Below, piece after piece: positions 27,348 through 35,527 of a stretch of DNA of 64,000 nucleotides. Source of the stretch: Rhizobiales bacterium PAR1 (GTDB taxonomy: Bacteria; Pseudomonadota; Alphaproteobacteria; Rhizobiales; Beijerinckiaceae). Numbering within the stretch: position 1 is the stretch's first letter; each line of letters starts with the position of its first letter. Under the pieces are notes generated by a model. The model was not told where the DNA came from and ran no database searches. It was given only the letters and a program-made list of their open reading frames with translations. The position numbers and the translations under genes are program-made. The stretch is taken from the NCBI GenBank assembly GCA_002256205.1, contig NKIW01000004.1, positions 139,802-203,801 of the forward strand, written 5' to 3'.

Positions 27348-29768
27348 TTAGCCACGCAAGACCGCGCCGGTCTTCGCCGTGACTTCACTGACGAGTTTGC
27401 CCGAGAAAGCTTCAATTTCCGTATCGGTCAGGGTCTTTTCTCGCGGCTGCAACGTCACAGCCAACCCGATCGAGACCTTGCCCGGCTCCACACCCTTGCC
27501 AGCATAGACGTCGAAGATCGTCACATCTTGAACGAGCGTCTTGTCGATGCCGCGCGCGAGGCGCAGGAGCGTTTCGGCCTCGACCTTCTGATCGACAACA
27601 AAGGCAAAATCGCGGCTGACCGGCTGCAATTCAGCCAGATCGAGTTTGGCTTTCGCCTTGGTCGCCTTCTTTTTCGGCGAGGGCAGGCCATCGAGCACCA
27701 CCTCAAAGGCGACGATCCGCCCTTCCGCACCAAGCGCGTCGACCGCGCGCGGATGGAGTTCACCGAACCAGCCGATGATATCCTTCGGGCCGAAGCGGAG
27801 GATCGCAGAGCGGCCGGGGTGCAGGAATTCTGGCAGGTTGGTCGAAACAATCTGCATGCCACCCGTCGGCACACTCATCGACGCCAGTGTCGCGAGCACA
27901 TCGGCTTTGACGTCATAGACATCGGCTTCGCTGGAGCCTGTCCAATGGCGGCCAGTACCTTCTGACGCCGCGAGGCCACGCCGCAAACCTGCCGCAGCAA
28001 TACGCTGATCGCGCTCGCCATCGCCCTTGAAGACCTGCCCGACCTCGAACAGCGCGACATCCGCGTAACCCCGATCCGCGTTGCGTTGCGAAGCCATTAC
28101 GAGGCCCGGCATCAGGCTCGGGCGCATGTCCGAGAGCTCGGAGGCAATCGGGTTGGCGAGCGCCAGCTCCGGTTTGCCACCCCCAAACAGGACGGCGGCC
28201 TTCTTCGAGACGAACGACCATGTCACCGCCTCAACGAGCCCGCGCGAGGCGAGGGCACGGCGCGCGATGCGGGTGCGCTGCTGAAGCGCGGTCAGCACGG
28301 GCTTATGCACCTCATCAACACGCTGGATCGGCACCAGTGGCACGGAATCCACGCCGACGATGCGGACGATTTCTTCCACGAGATCGGCCTTGCCCTCGAT
28401 ATCCGGACGCCAGGACGGCACCGCGACCTTGAGCATCGGGCCATTGCCCGAAACCCAGAAGCCGAGGGCGTTGAGGATCGCCTTCATCTCGACCTGCGCG
28501 ACCTCAAGGCCGGTGAGGCGCTTGACCTCGGAGATCGGGAAATCGACGATCTTCTCGACCTCCGGCACCGAGCCTTCGAGCGTGACCTGGCTCGGCGTAC
28601 CGCCGCAGAGATCGGTCACGAGCTTGGTTGCCAGCTCAATGCCCGGCAGCGTGAACGCCGGATCGATGCCGCGCTCGAAGCGGTAGCGCGCATCGGTGGA
28701 GATGCCGAGCTTGCGGCCGGTCTGCGCGATATTCAGCGGCGACCAGAGCGCGGATTCGATCAGCACATCGACGGTGTTCTCATCGCAGCCGGACACCTCG
28801 CCGCCCATGATACCGGCGATGGATTCGGGGCCGTTGTTATCGGCGATCACGACCATGGCGGTATCGAGGGCGTAGGTCTTGCCATCGAGCGCGAGCAGGC
28901 TCTCGCCTTCCTTGGCGCGGCGCACAACCAACGGGCCATGAACCTTCGCTGCATCGAAAACGTGCAGCGGGCGGCCACGGTCATAGGTCACGTAGTTGGT
29001 GATATCGACGAGCGCATTGATCGGGCGGAGGCCGATCGCGCGGAGGCGCTTCTGCATCCACTCCGGTGACGGGCCGTTTTTCACGCCGCGCACGAGGCGG
29101 AGCGCGAAGGCCGGGCAGAGCGCGCGGTCATCGCCGGTGAAATCGAGTTTCACCGGCACAGTGCAGGCCGAATCGCCTTTCACCGCGGGAATACCGGCGT
29201 CTTTCAGCTTGCCGAGACCGGCAGCAGCCAGATCGCGCGCGATCCCGAAAACGCCGGTCGCATCCGGGCGGTTCGGGGTCAGGTTAATCTCGATGACGGG
29301 ATCGGAAAGCTTCGCCCATTCGGCGTAAATCGCGCCCACCGGCGCATCCGCCGGCAGATCGAGAATGCCGTCGTGATCCTCGGAAATCTCAAGCTCGCGC
29401 CCCGAGCAGAGCATGCCGGAGGATTCGACACCGCGAATCACGCCCTTGCCGATGGTGATGTCCTTGCCCGGAATATAGGTGCCGGGCGGGGAGAAGACCG
29501 ACTTCATGCCGGTGCGGGCGTTCGGCGCGCCGCAGACGACCTGCACAGGCGCGCCCGCGCCGGTTTCCACCATGCAGACGCGCAGGCGGTCGGCATTCGG
29601 GTGCTGCTCGGCGGAGATCACATAGGCAATCGTGAAGCCCGCGAGCTTCTTGCCGGGATCATCGACGCTTTCGACCTCAAGGCCGATTCGGGTCAGCGTT
29701 TCGACGATCACATCCAGCGATGCGTCGGTTTCGAGATGCTCTTTGAGCCAGGAGAGGGTGAATTTCAT
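27348..29768 (-). CDS. pheT: Phenylalanine--tRNA ligase beta subunit
   Basis: An 806-residue subunit of the alpha2-beta2 Phe[14 protein letters not shown] opens the B1 domain, the tRNA-binding OB-fold follows ([15 protein letters not shown], residues 57-71), then the B3/B4 editing domain, B5 and the C-terminal anticodon-binding ferredoxin-like domain. Length is normal. GAGG lies eight bases before the ATG, inside the end of the SH3-like gene. In most alphaproteobacteria pheT follows pheS closely; here 1.03 kb with two extra genes and a scar separate them. Confidence 0.97.
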   Translation of the reverse strand: MKFTLSWLKEHLETDASLDVIVETLTRIGLEVESVDDPGKKLAGFTIAYVISAEQHPNADRLRVCMVETGAGAPVQVVCGAPNARTGMKSVFSPPGTYIPGKDITIGKGVIRGVESSGMLCSGRELEISEDHDGILDLPADAPVGAIYAEWAKLSDPVIEINLTPNRPDATGVFGIARDLAAAGLGKLKDAGIPAVKGDSACTVPVKLDFTGDDRALCPAFALRLVRGVKNGPSPEWMQKRLRAIGLRPINALVDITNYVTYDRGRPLHVFDAAKVHGPLVVRRAKEGESLLALDGKTYALDTAMVVIADNNGPESIAGIMGGEVSGCDENTVDVLIESALWSPLNIAQTGRKLGISTDARYRFERGIDPAFTLPGIELATKLVTDLCGGTPSQVTLEGSVPEVEKIVDFPISEVKRLTGLEVAQVEMKAILNALGFWVSGNGPMLKVAVPSWRPDIEGKADLVEEIVRIVGVDSVPLVPIQRVDEVHKPVLTALQQRTRIARRALASRGLVEAVTWSFVSKKAAVLFGGGKPELALANPIASELSDMRPSLMPGLVMASQRNADRGYADVALFEVGQVFKGDGERDQRIAAAGLRRGLAASEGTGRHWTGSSEADVYDVKADVLATLASMSVPTGGMQIVSTNLPEFLHPGRSAILRFGPKDIIGWFGELHPRAVDALGAEGRIVAFEVVLDGLPSPKKKATKAKAKLDLAELQPVSRDFAFVVDQKVEAETLLRLARGIDKTLVQDVTIFDVYAGKGVEPGKVSIGLAVTLQPREKTLTDTEIEAFSGKLVSEVTAKTGAVLRG

Positions 29769-29778
29769 GTCTTGAACC

Positions 29779-30231
29779 TCAATCCGCCAGCACTTTGACG
29801 AAGCGCTTATGGACCCAGCCGGATTTGCAGGGGCCGGTGTAAACTTTTTTGGCCGTCACGGTGGGCGGCGGGGGATTTTCGATCCCGCATGCCGCCTCAA
29901 GGCCGCCTTCCGGGCCTTCCTTCCTGTCGGCATAGATCACGCCGATGAAGGTGGCCTTCTTCCAGTCATCCAGCGGGTTGGCCGCCAGCACATAGTGCCC
30001 CAGCGTCAACCGGTCACGCTCGTTTCCTTTGGGGGAAGGCGCGCCACGCACACTGACATAGCCATCGCCGCCCTTTTTCAGCCCGACGATCTGGGCGACG
30101 GATGCAGCAGGCGCAATGGCCTTGCCGCCATCGACGAGCGGCACCAGCATCACCGGCTGATCCGGCACGGTTTGCGCGGAGGCCACCGAGGCCATGCCAA
30201 CAGCCAAAAGCGCAGAAAGGAGAAGCCTCAT
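29779..30231 (-). CDS. Secreted SH3-like protein inserted between pheS and pheT
   Basis: A 150-residue protein with a clear signal peptide ([17 protein letters not shown], cleavage about residue 19). The mature part has [45 protein letters not shown] and a C-terminal [16 protein letters not shown]; this order (VRxxPS, turn, W, GWVHxRFV) resembles a bacterial SH3 domain. Two cysteines may form a disulfide. Its ATG overlaps the TGA of the pheT'-pheS'' scar (ATGA), and it ends ten bases before pheT. It has nothing to do with tRNA charging as far as can be seen; it is a passenger in the pheST transcript. Confidence 0.8.
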   Translation of the reverse strand: MRLLLSALLAVGMASVASAQTVPDQPVMLVPLVDGGKAIAPAASVAQIVGLKKGGDGYVSVRGAPSPKGNERDRLTLGHYVLAANPLDDWKKATFIGVIYADRKEGPEGGLEAACGIENPPPPTVTAKKVYTGPCKSGWVHKRFVKVLAD

Positions 30232-30317
30232 ACGCTGAGCCCACCCGCCAGTGTCCGGAATTCAAGCGACGCGTCGGTTTCGAGATGCTCTTTGAGCCAG
30301 AAGAGGGTGAATTTCAT
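30228..30317 (-). pseudogene. In-frame scar: first 19 codons of pheT fused to last 8-10 codons of pheS
   Basis: A 29-codon reading frame starts [19 protein letters not shown], which repeats the first 18-19 residues of PheT (one Ser-to-Phe change; 53 of 57 bases identical to true pheT), and continues in frame with [10 protein letters not shown] and a stop, which repeats the PheS C-terminus TLAGGLSV. The pheS-like part differs from the resident pheS only at third codon positions across those eight residues. There is no ribosome binding site before the ATG, and the stop overlaps the start of the SH3-like gene. It marks a tandem junction of two pheS-spacer-pheT arrangements. Confidence 0.85.
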
Positions 30318-30330
30318 GGTTAGGTTCGTT

Positions 30331-30786
30331 TCACTTTTCTGAGTGATAAATGAAGCCGATCCTTATTGGCTTCTCGTGTCTCTTCTTTAGCGCGCATAAA
30401 AGAACGCTAATTTGCGACACGTGTTGGATCAAAGATACTTTTTCGCCATCTTGATTGATGCCTAGGAATTCCACGAATTGCCCACCAGCCGCGCCAATGC
30501 TTTCAGCGTGGAAAGTTAACCCAGTCCCGGCTGTAACCAACCGGAACCCCAATTCATGTTCGTTATCTAAACCATTTTCAAATTTCGAAATTTGCCGAGA
30601 GAGTGCCAAGCAAGCCAGCTCACTCTGCGAAGGCAGAGGCGTCAATTTGGGAACGCTGAAGGAGACAAGATCATTTCGAGATGGCATCCCTAGACCCGCG
30701 AATTTGGAAAGATCTGGCCCTTTCATTTTTTCCATCAACTTGGACAGGTCGGGCATCTTCGGCATTTTTGGAACATCATTCGACAT
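30331..30786 (-). CDS. AT-rich passenger gene between pheS and pheT, DUF6173-like
   Basis: A 151-residue cytosolic protein. The first 60 residues are Lys/Met/Pro-rich (KMPKMPDLSKLMEKMKGPDL); the rest is compact, with EHELGFRLVTAGTGLTFHAE, QFVEFLGINQDGEKVSLIQH and VSQISVLLCALKK. The H-V-S-Q-I-S core recalls the uncharacterised DUF6173 family, from memory and with moderate certainty. By hand count 30361-30780 is about 48% G+C, well below its neighbours, which suggests recent transfer. It starts 13 bases after the pheS stop and ends 13 bases before the pheT'-pheS'' scar. Confidence 0.75.
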   Translation of the reverse strand: MSNDVPKMPKMPDLSKLMEKMKGPDLSKFAGLGMPSRNDLVSFSVPKLTPLPSQSELACLALSRQISKFENGLDNEHELGFRLVTAGTGLTFHAESIGAAGGQFVEFLGINQDGEKVSLIQHVSQISVLLCALKKRHEKPIRIGFIYHSEK

Positions 30787-30799
30787 ATTGGCTTCCCGC

Positions 30800-31882
30800 T
30801 TAAACGCTCAGCCCACCCGCGAGCGTCGGCAGATCCAGCGGGCGGAAGCCGTAGTGCTTCAGCCAGCGGACATCGGCCTCAAAGAACGGGCGCAGGTCCG
30901 GCATGCCGTATTTCAGCATGGCGATACGGTCGATGCCCATGCCCCAGGCGTAGCCCTGCACGGCATCGGGATCGAGGCCGCAGTTGCGCAGCACATTGGC
31001 GTGCACCATGCCGCAGCCGAGGATTTCCAGCCAATCTTCCCCCTCGCCGAAGCGGATTTCCCCGCCCTTGCGCGAGCACTGGATATCGACCTCCATCGAA
31101 GGTTCCGTGAACGGAAAGAAGCTCGGGCGGAAGCGCATCTTGACCGAAGGCACCTCGAAGAACGCCTTGCAGAACTCCTCCAGCACCCATTTGAGTTGGC
31201 CGAGGTTGGCGGTCTTGTCGATCACCAGCCCCTCGACCTGATGAAACATCGGGGTGTGGGTCTGATCCGAATCGCAGCGATAGGTCCGGCCCGGACAGAT
31301 CACGCGGATCGGCGGCTTCTGCGCCAGCATCGTGCGGACCTGCACCGGTGAGGTATGCGTGCGCAGGAGCTTCCTCTCGCCGGCCTCGTTGGGCGCGAAG
31401 AAGAAGGTGTCGTGCATTTCGCGCGCCGGATGATGCGGCGGGAAATTCAGCTTGGTGAAGTTGAGATCGTCGCTCTCGACATCCGGCCCCTCAGCAATGG
31501 CAAAGCCGAGATCGGCGAAGATCGCGGTCAATTCGTCCATCACCTGAGAAATCGGGTGGATGCGCCCGGCCTCAATGCCGCTCTCACGCGTGGGGAGCGT
31601 GATATCGAGCCGCTCGGCGGCCAGGCGCTGATCGAGCGCGGCCTCCTTCAGCACGCCCTTGCGGGCGCCGAGAGCTTCGCTGACGCGATCCTTGAGCGCG
31701 TTGATGGCGGCGCCGGCGGCCTTGCGCTCGTCCGGCGCCATCGCGCCGAGAGTCGAAAGCAACGCGGAAACCGAGCCCTTCTTGCCAAGGGCACTCACCC
31801 GCACGGCCTCAATCGCGTCCTCACTGGAGGCCGCGGCGATTTCAGCCAGAAGGGTGGATTCGAGTGTGGACAAATCAGACAT
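30800..31882 (-). CDS. pheS: Phenylalanine--tRNA ligase alpha subunit
   Basis: A 360-residue catalytic subunit of PheRS. An N-terminal coiled coil (residues 1-90) is followed by the class II synthetase core: motif 2 region [10 protein letters not shown] and [12 protein letters not shown], then [11 protein letters not shown]-like [26 protein letters not shown] and motif 3 [10 protein letters not shown] near the C-terminus. It ends [10 protein letters not shown]. First gene of the pheS-X-scar-SH3-pheT transcript. A leader with two competing stems lies just upstream. Confidence 0.97.
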   Translation of the reverse strand: MSDLSTLESTLLAEIAAASSEDAIEAVRVSALGKKGSVSALLSTLGAMAPDERKAAGAAINALKDRVSEALGARKGVLKEAALDQRLAAERLDITLPTRESGIEAGRIHPISQVMDELTAIFADLGFAIAEGPDVESDDLNFTKLNFPPHHPAREMHDTFFFAPNEAGERKLLRTHTSPVQVRTMLAQKPPIRVICPGRTYRCDSDQTHTPMFHQVEGLVIDKTANLGQLKWVLEEFCKAFFEVPSVKMRFRPSFFPFTEPSMEVDIQCSRKGGEIRFGEGEDWLEILGCGMVHANVLRNCGLDPDAVQGYAWGMGIDRIAMLKYGMPDLRPFFEADVRWLKHYGFRPLDLPTLAGGLSV

Positions 31883-31900
31883 GCAAATCCCGTCTCTCGG

Positions 31901-31933
31901 GCGAGCCCCAATTTCGGAGGCTCGCTATTGGGG
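31901..31933 (-). promoter_or_regulatory. Leader with two interleaved stems upstream of pheS
   Basis: On the minus strand CCCCAAT (31933-31927) can pair with ATTGGGG (31912-31906), and GCGAGCC (31925-31919) can pair with GGCTCGC (31907-31901). The arms interleave and share two G residues, so the stems are either mutually exclusive or form a pseudoknot. They end 19 bases before the pheS ATG. No leader peptide rich in Phe codons is seen. Confidence 0.4.
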
Positions 31934-32002
31934 TTCCCGCTCTTCGGGTTCTCGCTTGTCACTAAGGGGCGAAGCGCGTCAAGCGTCGCGCACGCCAGAA
32001 TG

Positions 32003-32029
32003 AAAAAAACCCGCCTGTTACGGCGGGTT
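32003..32029 (-). terminator. Rho-independent terminator of the outer-membrane protein gene
   Basis: On the minus strand AACCCGCC and GGCGGGTT pair around TGTTAC-complement and are followed by seven T residues (32009-32003). It lies 45 bases beyond the stop at 32075 and insulates pheS from read-through. Confidence 0.88.
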
Positions 32030-32074
32030 CTTCAGTCGACCGCTCCCGAAGGGCGGCTCGAGCATTCGGTTCGA

Positions 32075-32998
32075 TCAGAAGGAGTAGCCCAGCTTCAGGC
32101 GCGCCATGTTGAGCGGCAGGATCGTGGTGCCGAGCTTGCGGCCCGGACCCGACTTGTCCGTCCCTGCAACCTGGTAGGCCCAGGTGCCGTTGACGGTCCA
32201 CTTGTCGTTGACAGCCCACAGGAAGGTCGGGCCGACATAGGCGGCGGCGGCGCGGAAGTTACCGTTCGCCCACATGCCCGTCCTCTGCACCTGATAGCTC
32301 GCCTCGGCACCGATGAAGAGCGCGTCGGTTGCAGCGTAGGAGAGCGCAGCGCGAACGTTGAACTGTGAGGTGTTCGGCTGCGCACCGAGGATCGGGCCGT
32401 TGTTGTTGGCGAAAGCCGACTGGAACAGCTCGAGGTTCACGGCACCGTAGAGCTTGCCCTTGATCAGCTCAGCATCGGCCAGCAGGCGGAAGGAGTTGCC
32501 AAACGCAGACGAGCTGCCGTTGAAGTAGTTACGCCCGCTGTAGCCACCAAAATTCGGGCTGACGTCGAAGGTCAGGCCGATGCCGTTGGTTGCACGGCCG
32601 AGCAGCTTGTACTTGAATTCGACACCGCCGCCCACAACGTTACCGGAGGCGTTCACGCCGTTGTACGGCTTGTAAGCGCCGCCGCTCACGAAGAGGTAAG
32701 GGCCGAATTCCACGCAAGGAATAAACGAGCCTGAGACCTGGAAGGTGCTGGAGTAGCCGTAGCCACGGCCACCGCGGAAGCCTGCCGAATAGGTATTGTC
32801 GATGCCAGCGCCCCATGCGCCCAGATCAGCCACATCCGAACCGGTGGCAAAACCGAAAGCATCGGCCGGGAGGGCCTTGGTTTCCTTGCAGGCTGCCGAA
32901 ACAACCGGGGCCGGCGCGGGCTTCTTGACGCCGAGATCGGCTGCGAAGGCCGAAACGGAGATCAGTGCCGCAGAGGCAACAACGAAAGAACGAAACAT
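32075..32998 (-). CDS. Outer-membrane beta-barrel protein
   Basis: A 307-residue protein with a signal peptide (MFRSFVVASAALISVSAFA, cleavage near residue 20) followed by a short Lys/Pro linker and a region of alternating aromatic and polar residues rich in Gly, Tyr, Phe and Asn. It ends LKLGYSF, the C-terminal aromatic residue expected of a barrel inserted by the Bam complex. No porin family is recognised; a channel or transporter role is inference. ATG at 32998 is preceded by GAGGTG; the frame extends upstream without homologous look. It has its own promoter and terminator. Confidence 0.82.
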   Translation of the reverse strand: MFRSFVVASAALISVSAFAADLGVKKPAPAPVVSAACKETKALPADAFGFATGSDVADLGAWGAGIDNTYSAGFRGGRGYGYSSTFQVSGSFIPCVEFGPYLFVSGGAYKPYNGVNASGNVVGGGVEFKYKLLGRATNGIGLTFDVSPNFGGYSGRNYFNGSSSAFGNSFRLLADAELIKGKLYGAVNLELFQSAFANNNGPILGAQPNTSQFNVRAALSYAATDALFIGAEASYQVQRTGMWANGNFRAAAAYVGPTFLWAVNDKWTVNGTWAYQVAGTDKSGPGRKLGTTILPLNMARLKLGYSF

Positions 32999-33035
32999 GG
33001 GGCACCTCGGCGTTTGAAATTCAATTTCCGCCTCT

Positions 33036-33064
33036 GATGTTCTTCGCAATGCACAAAGTGTCAA
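33036..33064 (-). promoter_or_regulatory. Promoter of the outer-membrane protein gene
   Basis: On the minus strand TTGACA (33064-33059) is followed after 17 bases by AACATC (33041-33036). The -35 box is perfect, the -10 weak. Transcription would begin about 30 bases before the ATG at 32998. Confidence 0.5.
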
Positions 33065-33304
33065 AGGAAGAATTCAATTTTCTGTTTCTGCGCCTTCTAG
33101 CGTCACAAAATAGCAACACATCACGTGTTTGCTGTGACTGTTTTTTGAGCAATCCGTTTATTTCGCAATCTTTTTGCGCTGCAAAATGGCATTATGACTG
33201 TGAATACATAGAAATACAGAGAATAACAGAATCAAACGAGCGTATTGATCTGCTTTTTGATGAAGGAAGCTTGCAAGAAGCGCTATTGCGTCAAGAAAAA
33301 TTCG

Positions 33305-33320
33305 TTAATTCTGAATTAAC
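33305..33320. promoter_or_regulatory. Candidate CtrA-type site TTAA-N7-TTAAC
   Basis: TTAATTCTGAATTAAC fits the CtrA consensus TTAA-N7-TTAAC exactly and lies within a perfect seven-base inverted repeat (GTTAATT, three bases, AATTAAC). It is about 300 bases upstream of the barrel gene and just beyond the rplT terminator, so its target is unclear. Confidence 0.4.
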
Positions 33321-33322
33321 CA

Positions 33323-33361
33323 TAAAAAGAGGCGGCGCCATCGCTGGCACCGCCTTCTATT
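33323..33361 (-). terminator. Rho-independent terminator of rpmI-rplT
   Basis: On the minus strand GGCGGTGCC and GGCGCCGCC pair with one G-T wobble around a six-base loop and are followed by CTTTTTA. It begins about 25 bases after the rplT stop. Confidence 0.85.
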
Positions 33362-33383
33362 TTTACGCAACCGAAGGTTGGAT

Positions 33384-33749
33384 TCAGGCCGCAGCCGGAA
33401 GGGCCGCCTTGGCCTGATCGACGATGGCCTTGAAAGCATCAGGCTCACGGATCGCGAGATCGGAGAGAACCTTGCGGTCAATCACGATGTTCGCACGGGC
33501 GAGACCATCGATGAAGCGCGAATAGGTCAGGCCGAACTCACGGACCGCGGCGTTGATACGCTGGATCCAAAGCGCACGGAACGTGCGCTTCTTGGCGCGA
33601 CGGTCACGTGTCGCGTATTGCATCGCGCGATCAACGGCGGCCTTCGCGGTGCGGATGGTGTTCTTGCGGCGGCCATAGAAGCCCTTGGCGGCCTTGAAGA
33701 CTTTCTTGTGCTTGGCGTGAGACGTCACGCCCCTCTTCACACGAGACAT
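33384..33749 (-). CDS. rplT: 50S ribosomal protein L20
   Basis: A 121-residue basic protein opening [22 protein letters not shown], typical of L20, needed for early 50S assembly. It follows rpmI by 48 bases. In many bacteria L20 represses the rpmI-rplT pair through the leader RNA; the 172-base spacer upstream of rpmI could hold such a site but I see no clear structure. A strong terminator follows. Confidence 0.98.
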   Translation of the reverse strand: MSRVKRGVTSHAKHKKVFKAAKGFYGRRKNTIRTAKAAVDRAMQYATRDRRAKKRTFRALWIQRINAAVREFGLTYSRFIDGLARANIVIDRKVLSDLAIREPDAFKAIVDQAKAALPAAA

Positions 33750-33797
33750 ATTTTAAACTCCTGAATTGCTGATCGTTCTGAGATTTCCCGGGGGCGA

Positions 33798-33998
33798 TCA
33801 GCCGTTCGGGAGGAAATACTTCTTGATGTTGTCGCCGTCGGTCTTGAACAGCACGGCCATGCCGCGATGGTCACGGATCTGCGCGTTGGTGCGCTTGATC
33901 ATGCCGTGGCGCTTGCCCGACTGGGCGTACTTCACCTTGCCGGTGCCGGTGATCTTGAAGCGCTTCTTGGCGCCCGATTTGGTCTTCAGCTTGGGCAT
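33798..33998 (-). CDS. rpmI: 50S ribosomal protein L35
   Basis: A 66-residue basic protein, [20 protein letters not shown] followed by [13 protein letters not shown], typical of L35. AGGAGAGGT precedes the ATG. The usual infC-rpmI-rplT order is kept, but a racemase-family gene sits between infC and rpmI. Confidence 0.98.
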   Translation of the reverse strand: MPKLKTKSGAKKRFKITGTGKVKYAQSGKRHGMIKRTNAQIRDHRGMAVLFKTDGDNIKKYFLPNG

Positions 33999-34170
33999 TT
34001 ACCTCTCCTTAGAAGGAATGCGGCCCTTTTTCGGGGTCGCGGGCGCTCCCGATTTCCAAAAAGCCTTCCGGATTTTCAAAAATCATCGACGCGAAAGAAC
34101 CGCCACGGCAGCCCTTATCAGCCGGGCGGTTCGAACGAAGGGGCGCGTATACGCGTTAGGGGCGGGAAGA

Positions 34171-34851
34171 TCAAGTGCCTTTGGCGCCTGTCGCAAGATC
34201 GACAAGGCTGGCGACATGCACATCAAGGGCGTCAATCACCCGATAACCTGGATTCTGACCGTCGAATGCAAGATTGAGATCGGTGCCGGCCAACACGATG
34301 GCCTCGGCGCCCTGCGCGATCATCCGCCACCCCGCATCGAGGAACCGCGCGCGTTGCTCGAGCGTGCAAATGCCCGCAACGGCGACATCCTGATAGGTCT
34401 GGCCGATATTCTCGATCTCATCGTCGAGCGCGACTGCCTCGGTATGTTTGAGCCGTCCGTAAAGCCGGGTGCGCATCACAACCCGTGTGCCGAGAAGCCC
34501 GATTCGTCGAATGCCTTCCTTAGCGAAATAGGCATCGAGCGGCGCCACACCGGAAATCAACGGCAAGGGCGAGCGGGCGGCCAGTTCATCGAAACAGAAG
34601 TGCGCGCCCAGCGATGTCAACGCGGCGCAATCGCAGCCGGCACGCTGGAGCCGTTCAACTAGCGGCAGAAAGGCTTCCACCTGCTCTTCGCGGCGATCCG
34701 CAAGATTGTTGCGGATCAGTTCGTGAATATCGCCATGAACGATGGTCAGATCCAGTCGCCCGGCTCCCCGCGCGGCTGCGGCAGCGGTCAGGCGCTGGTA
34801 ATAGACAACGGTGGCAGCGACGCCGATGCCACCGATCAGACCCACATGCAT
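34171..34851 (-). CDS. Aspartate/glutamate racemase family protein
   Basis: A 226-residue Asp/Glu racemase-superfamily protein. MHVGLIGGIGVAATVVYYQRL opens the first alpha/beta domain; the two candidate catalytic cysteines lie in GCDCAALTSLGAHF (about residues 82-95) and VAGICTLEQRA (about 167-177), though the second motif departs from the usual TxGCTE-like form. It probably racemises an acidic amino acid or a related acid in the cytosol. ATG at 34851 has AAGGAG nine bases upstream. It starts 13 bases after the infC stop, so it is an extra gene within the infC-rpmI-rplT transcript. Confidence 0.82.
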   Translation of the reverse strand: MHVGLIGGIGVAATVVYYQRLTAAAAARGAGRLDLTIVHGDIHELIRNNLADRREEQVEAFLPLVERLQRAGCDCAALTSLGAHFCFDELAARSPLPLISGVAPLDAYFAKEGIRRIGLLGTRVVMRTRLYGRLKHTEAVALDDEIENIGQTYQDVAVAGICTLEQRARFLDAGWRMIAQGAEAIVLAGTDLNLAFDGQNPGYRVIDALDVHVASLVDLATGAKGT

Positions 34852-34864
34852 GCGGATCCGCTCC

Positions 34865-35404
34865 TTACTTCGGCGCGAGCACCATGACGACCTGACGGCC
34901 CTCGAAGCTCGGCTCGTTCTCGACCTTGGCGATTTCAAGGGTATCGGCCTTCACCCGGTCCAGCACCTTCATGCCGATATCCTGATGTGCCATTTCGCGG
35001 CCGCGGAAGCGCAGGGTGATCTTCACCTTGTTGCCTTCCTCGAAGAAGGCCTTCATCGCACGCATTTTCACACCATAATCATGGTCATCAATCGCAGGAC
35101 GCAGCTTGATTTCCTTGATTTCGATGGTCTTCTGCTTCTTGCGGGCCTCGGCGGCCTTCTTCTGCTCGGCGAAGCGGAAACGGCCGTAGTCCATGATCTT
35201 GCAGACCGGCGGTGTGGCGTTCGGCGAGACTTCGACCAGATCGAGCCCCTGATCTTCCGCGAGCTTGATCGCATCAAATACAGCCAGCACTCCCTTGTTG
35301 GAGCCGTCGGCATCGATAACCTGCACCTCGCGGATGCGGATATCGCGGTTGACACGCGGACCCCCCTTTTCCGGAAGAGGGATGTTTCTCATGGGCCTGC
35401 GAAT
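34865..35404 (-). CDS. infC: Translation initiation factor IF-3, ATT start
   Basis: A 179-residue IF-3 with N-domain ([20 protein letters not shown]), linker helix ([20 protein letters not shown]) and C-domain ([37 protein letters not shown]). The true start is an ATT at 35404: it lies seven bases after AAAGGAG, and its first codons read RRP, the usual start of alphaproteobacterial IF-3. The in-frame ATG at 35392 has no ribosome binding site. AUU starts let IF-3 repress its own translation, a well-known control in infC. Confidence 0.96.
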   Translation of the reverse strand: MRRPMRNIPLPEKGGPRVNRDIRIREVQVIDADGSNKGVLAVFDAIKLAEDQGLDLVEVSPNATPPVCKIMDYGRFRFAEQKKAAEARKKQKTIEIKEIKLRPAIDDHDYGVKMRAMKAFFEEGNKVKITLRFRGREMAHQDIGMKVLDRVKADTLEIAKVENEPSFEGRQVVMVLAPK

Positions 35405-35527
35405 GGTCTTTCTCCTTTGATTATTGAACGCCGCGAGGGGGAACCGAAGAGGTCAATCACCCCGAAATTGCAGCGCGCAGAAAATCTGCGCATTCACACC
35501 TAAAGTCAACGGAAACCAACGTCCAAT

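Larger units (their letters stand above)
32999..33383. other. AT-rich intergenic island between the barrel gene and rplT
   Basis: By hand count 33061-33300 is about 38% G+C against roughly 60% around it. It holds the barrel promoter (33036-33064), a CtrA-like site (33305-33320) and the rplT terminator (33323-33361). A plus-strand frame crosses it but runs through the terminator into antisense of rplT and resembles nothing. I see no gene here; a long 5' control region or a small RNA is possible. Confidence 0.5.

Noticed and set aside
32965-33417. Plus-strand frame of 150 codons in the AT-rich island
   Set aside because: It has no ribosome binding site, crosses the rplT terminator and ends antisense to rplT; no homology is recognised.
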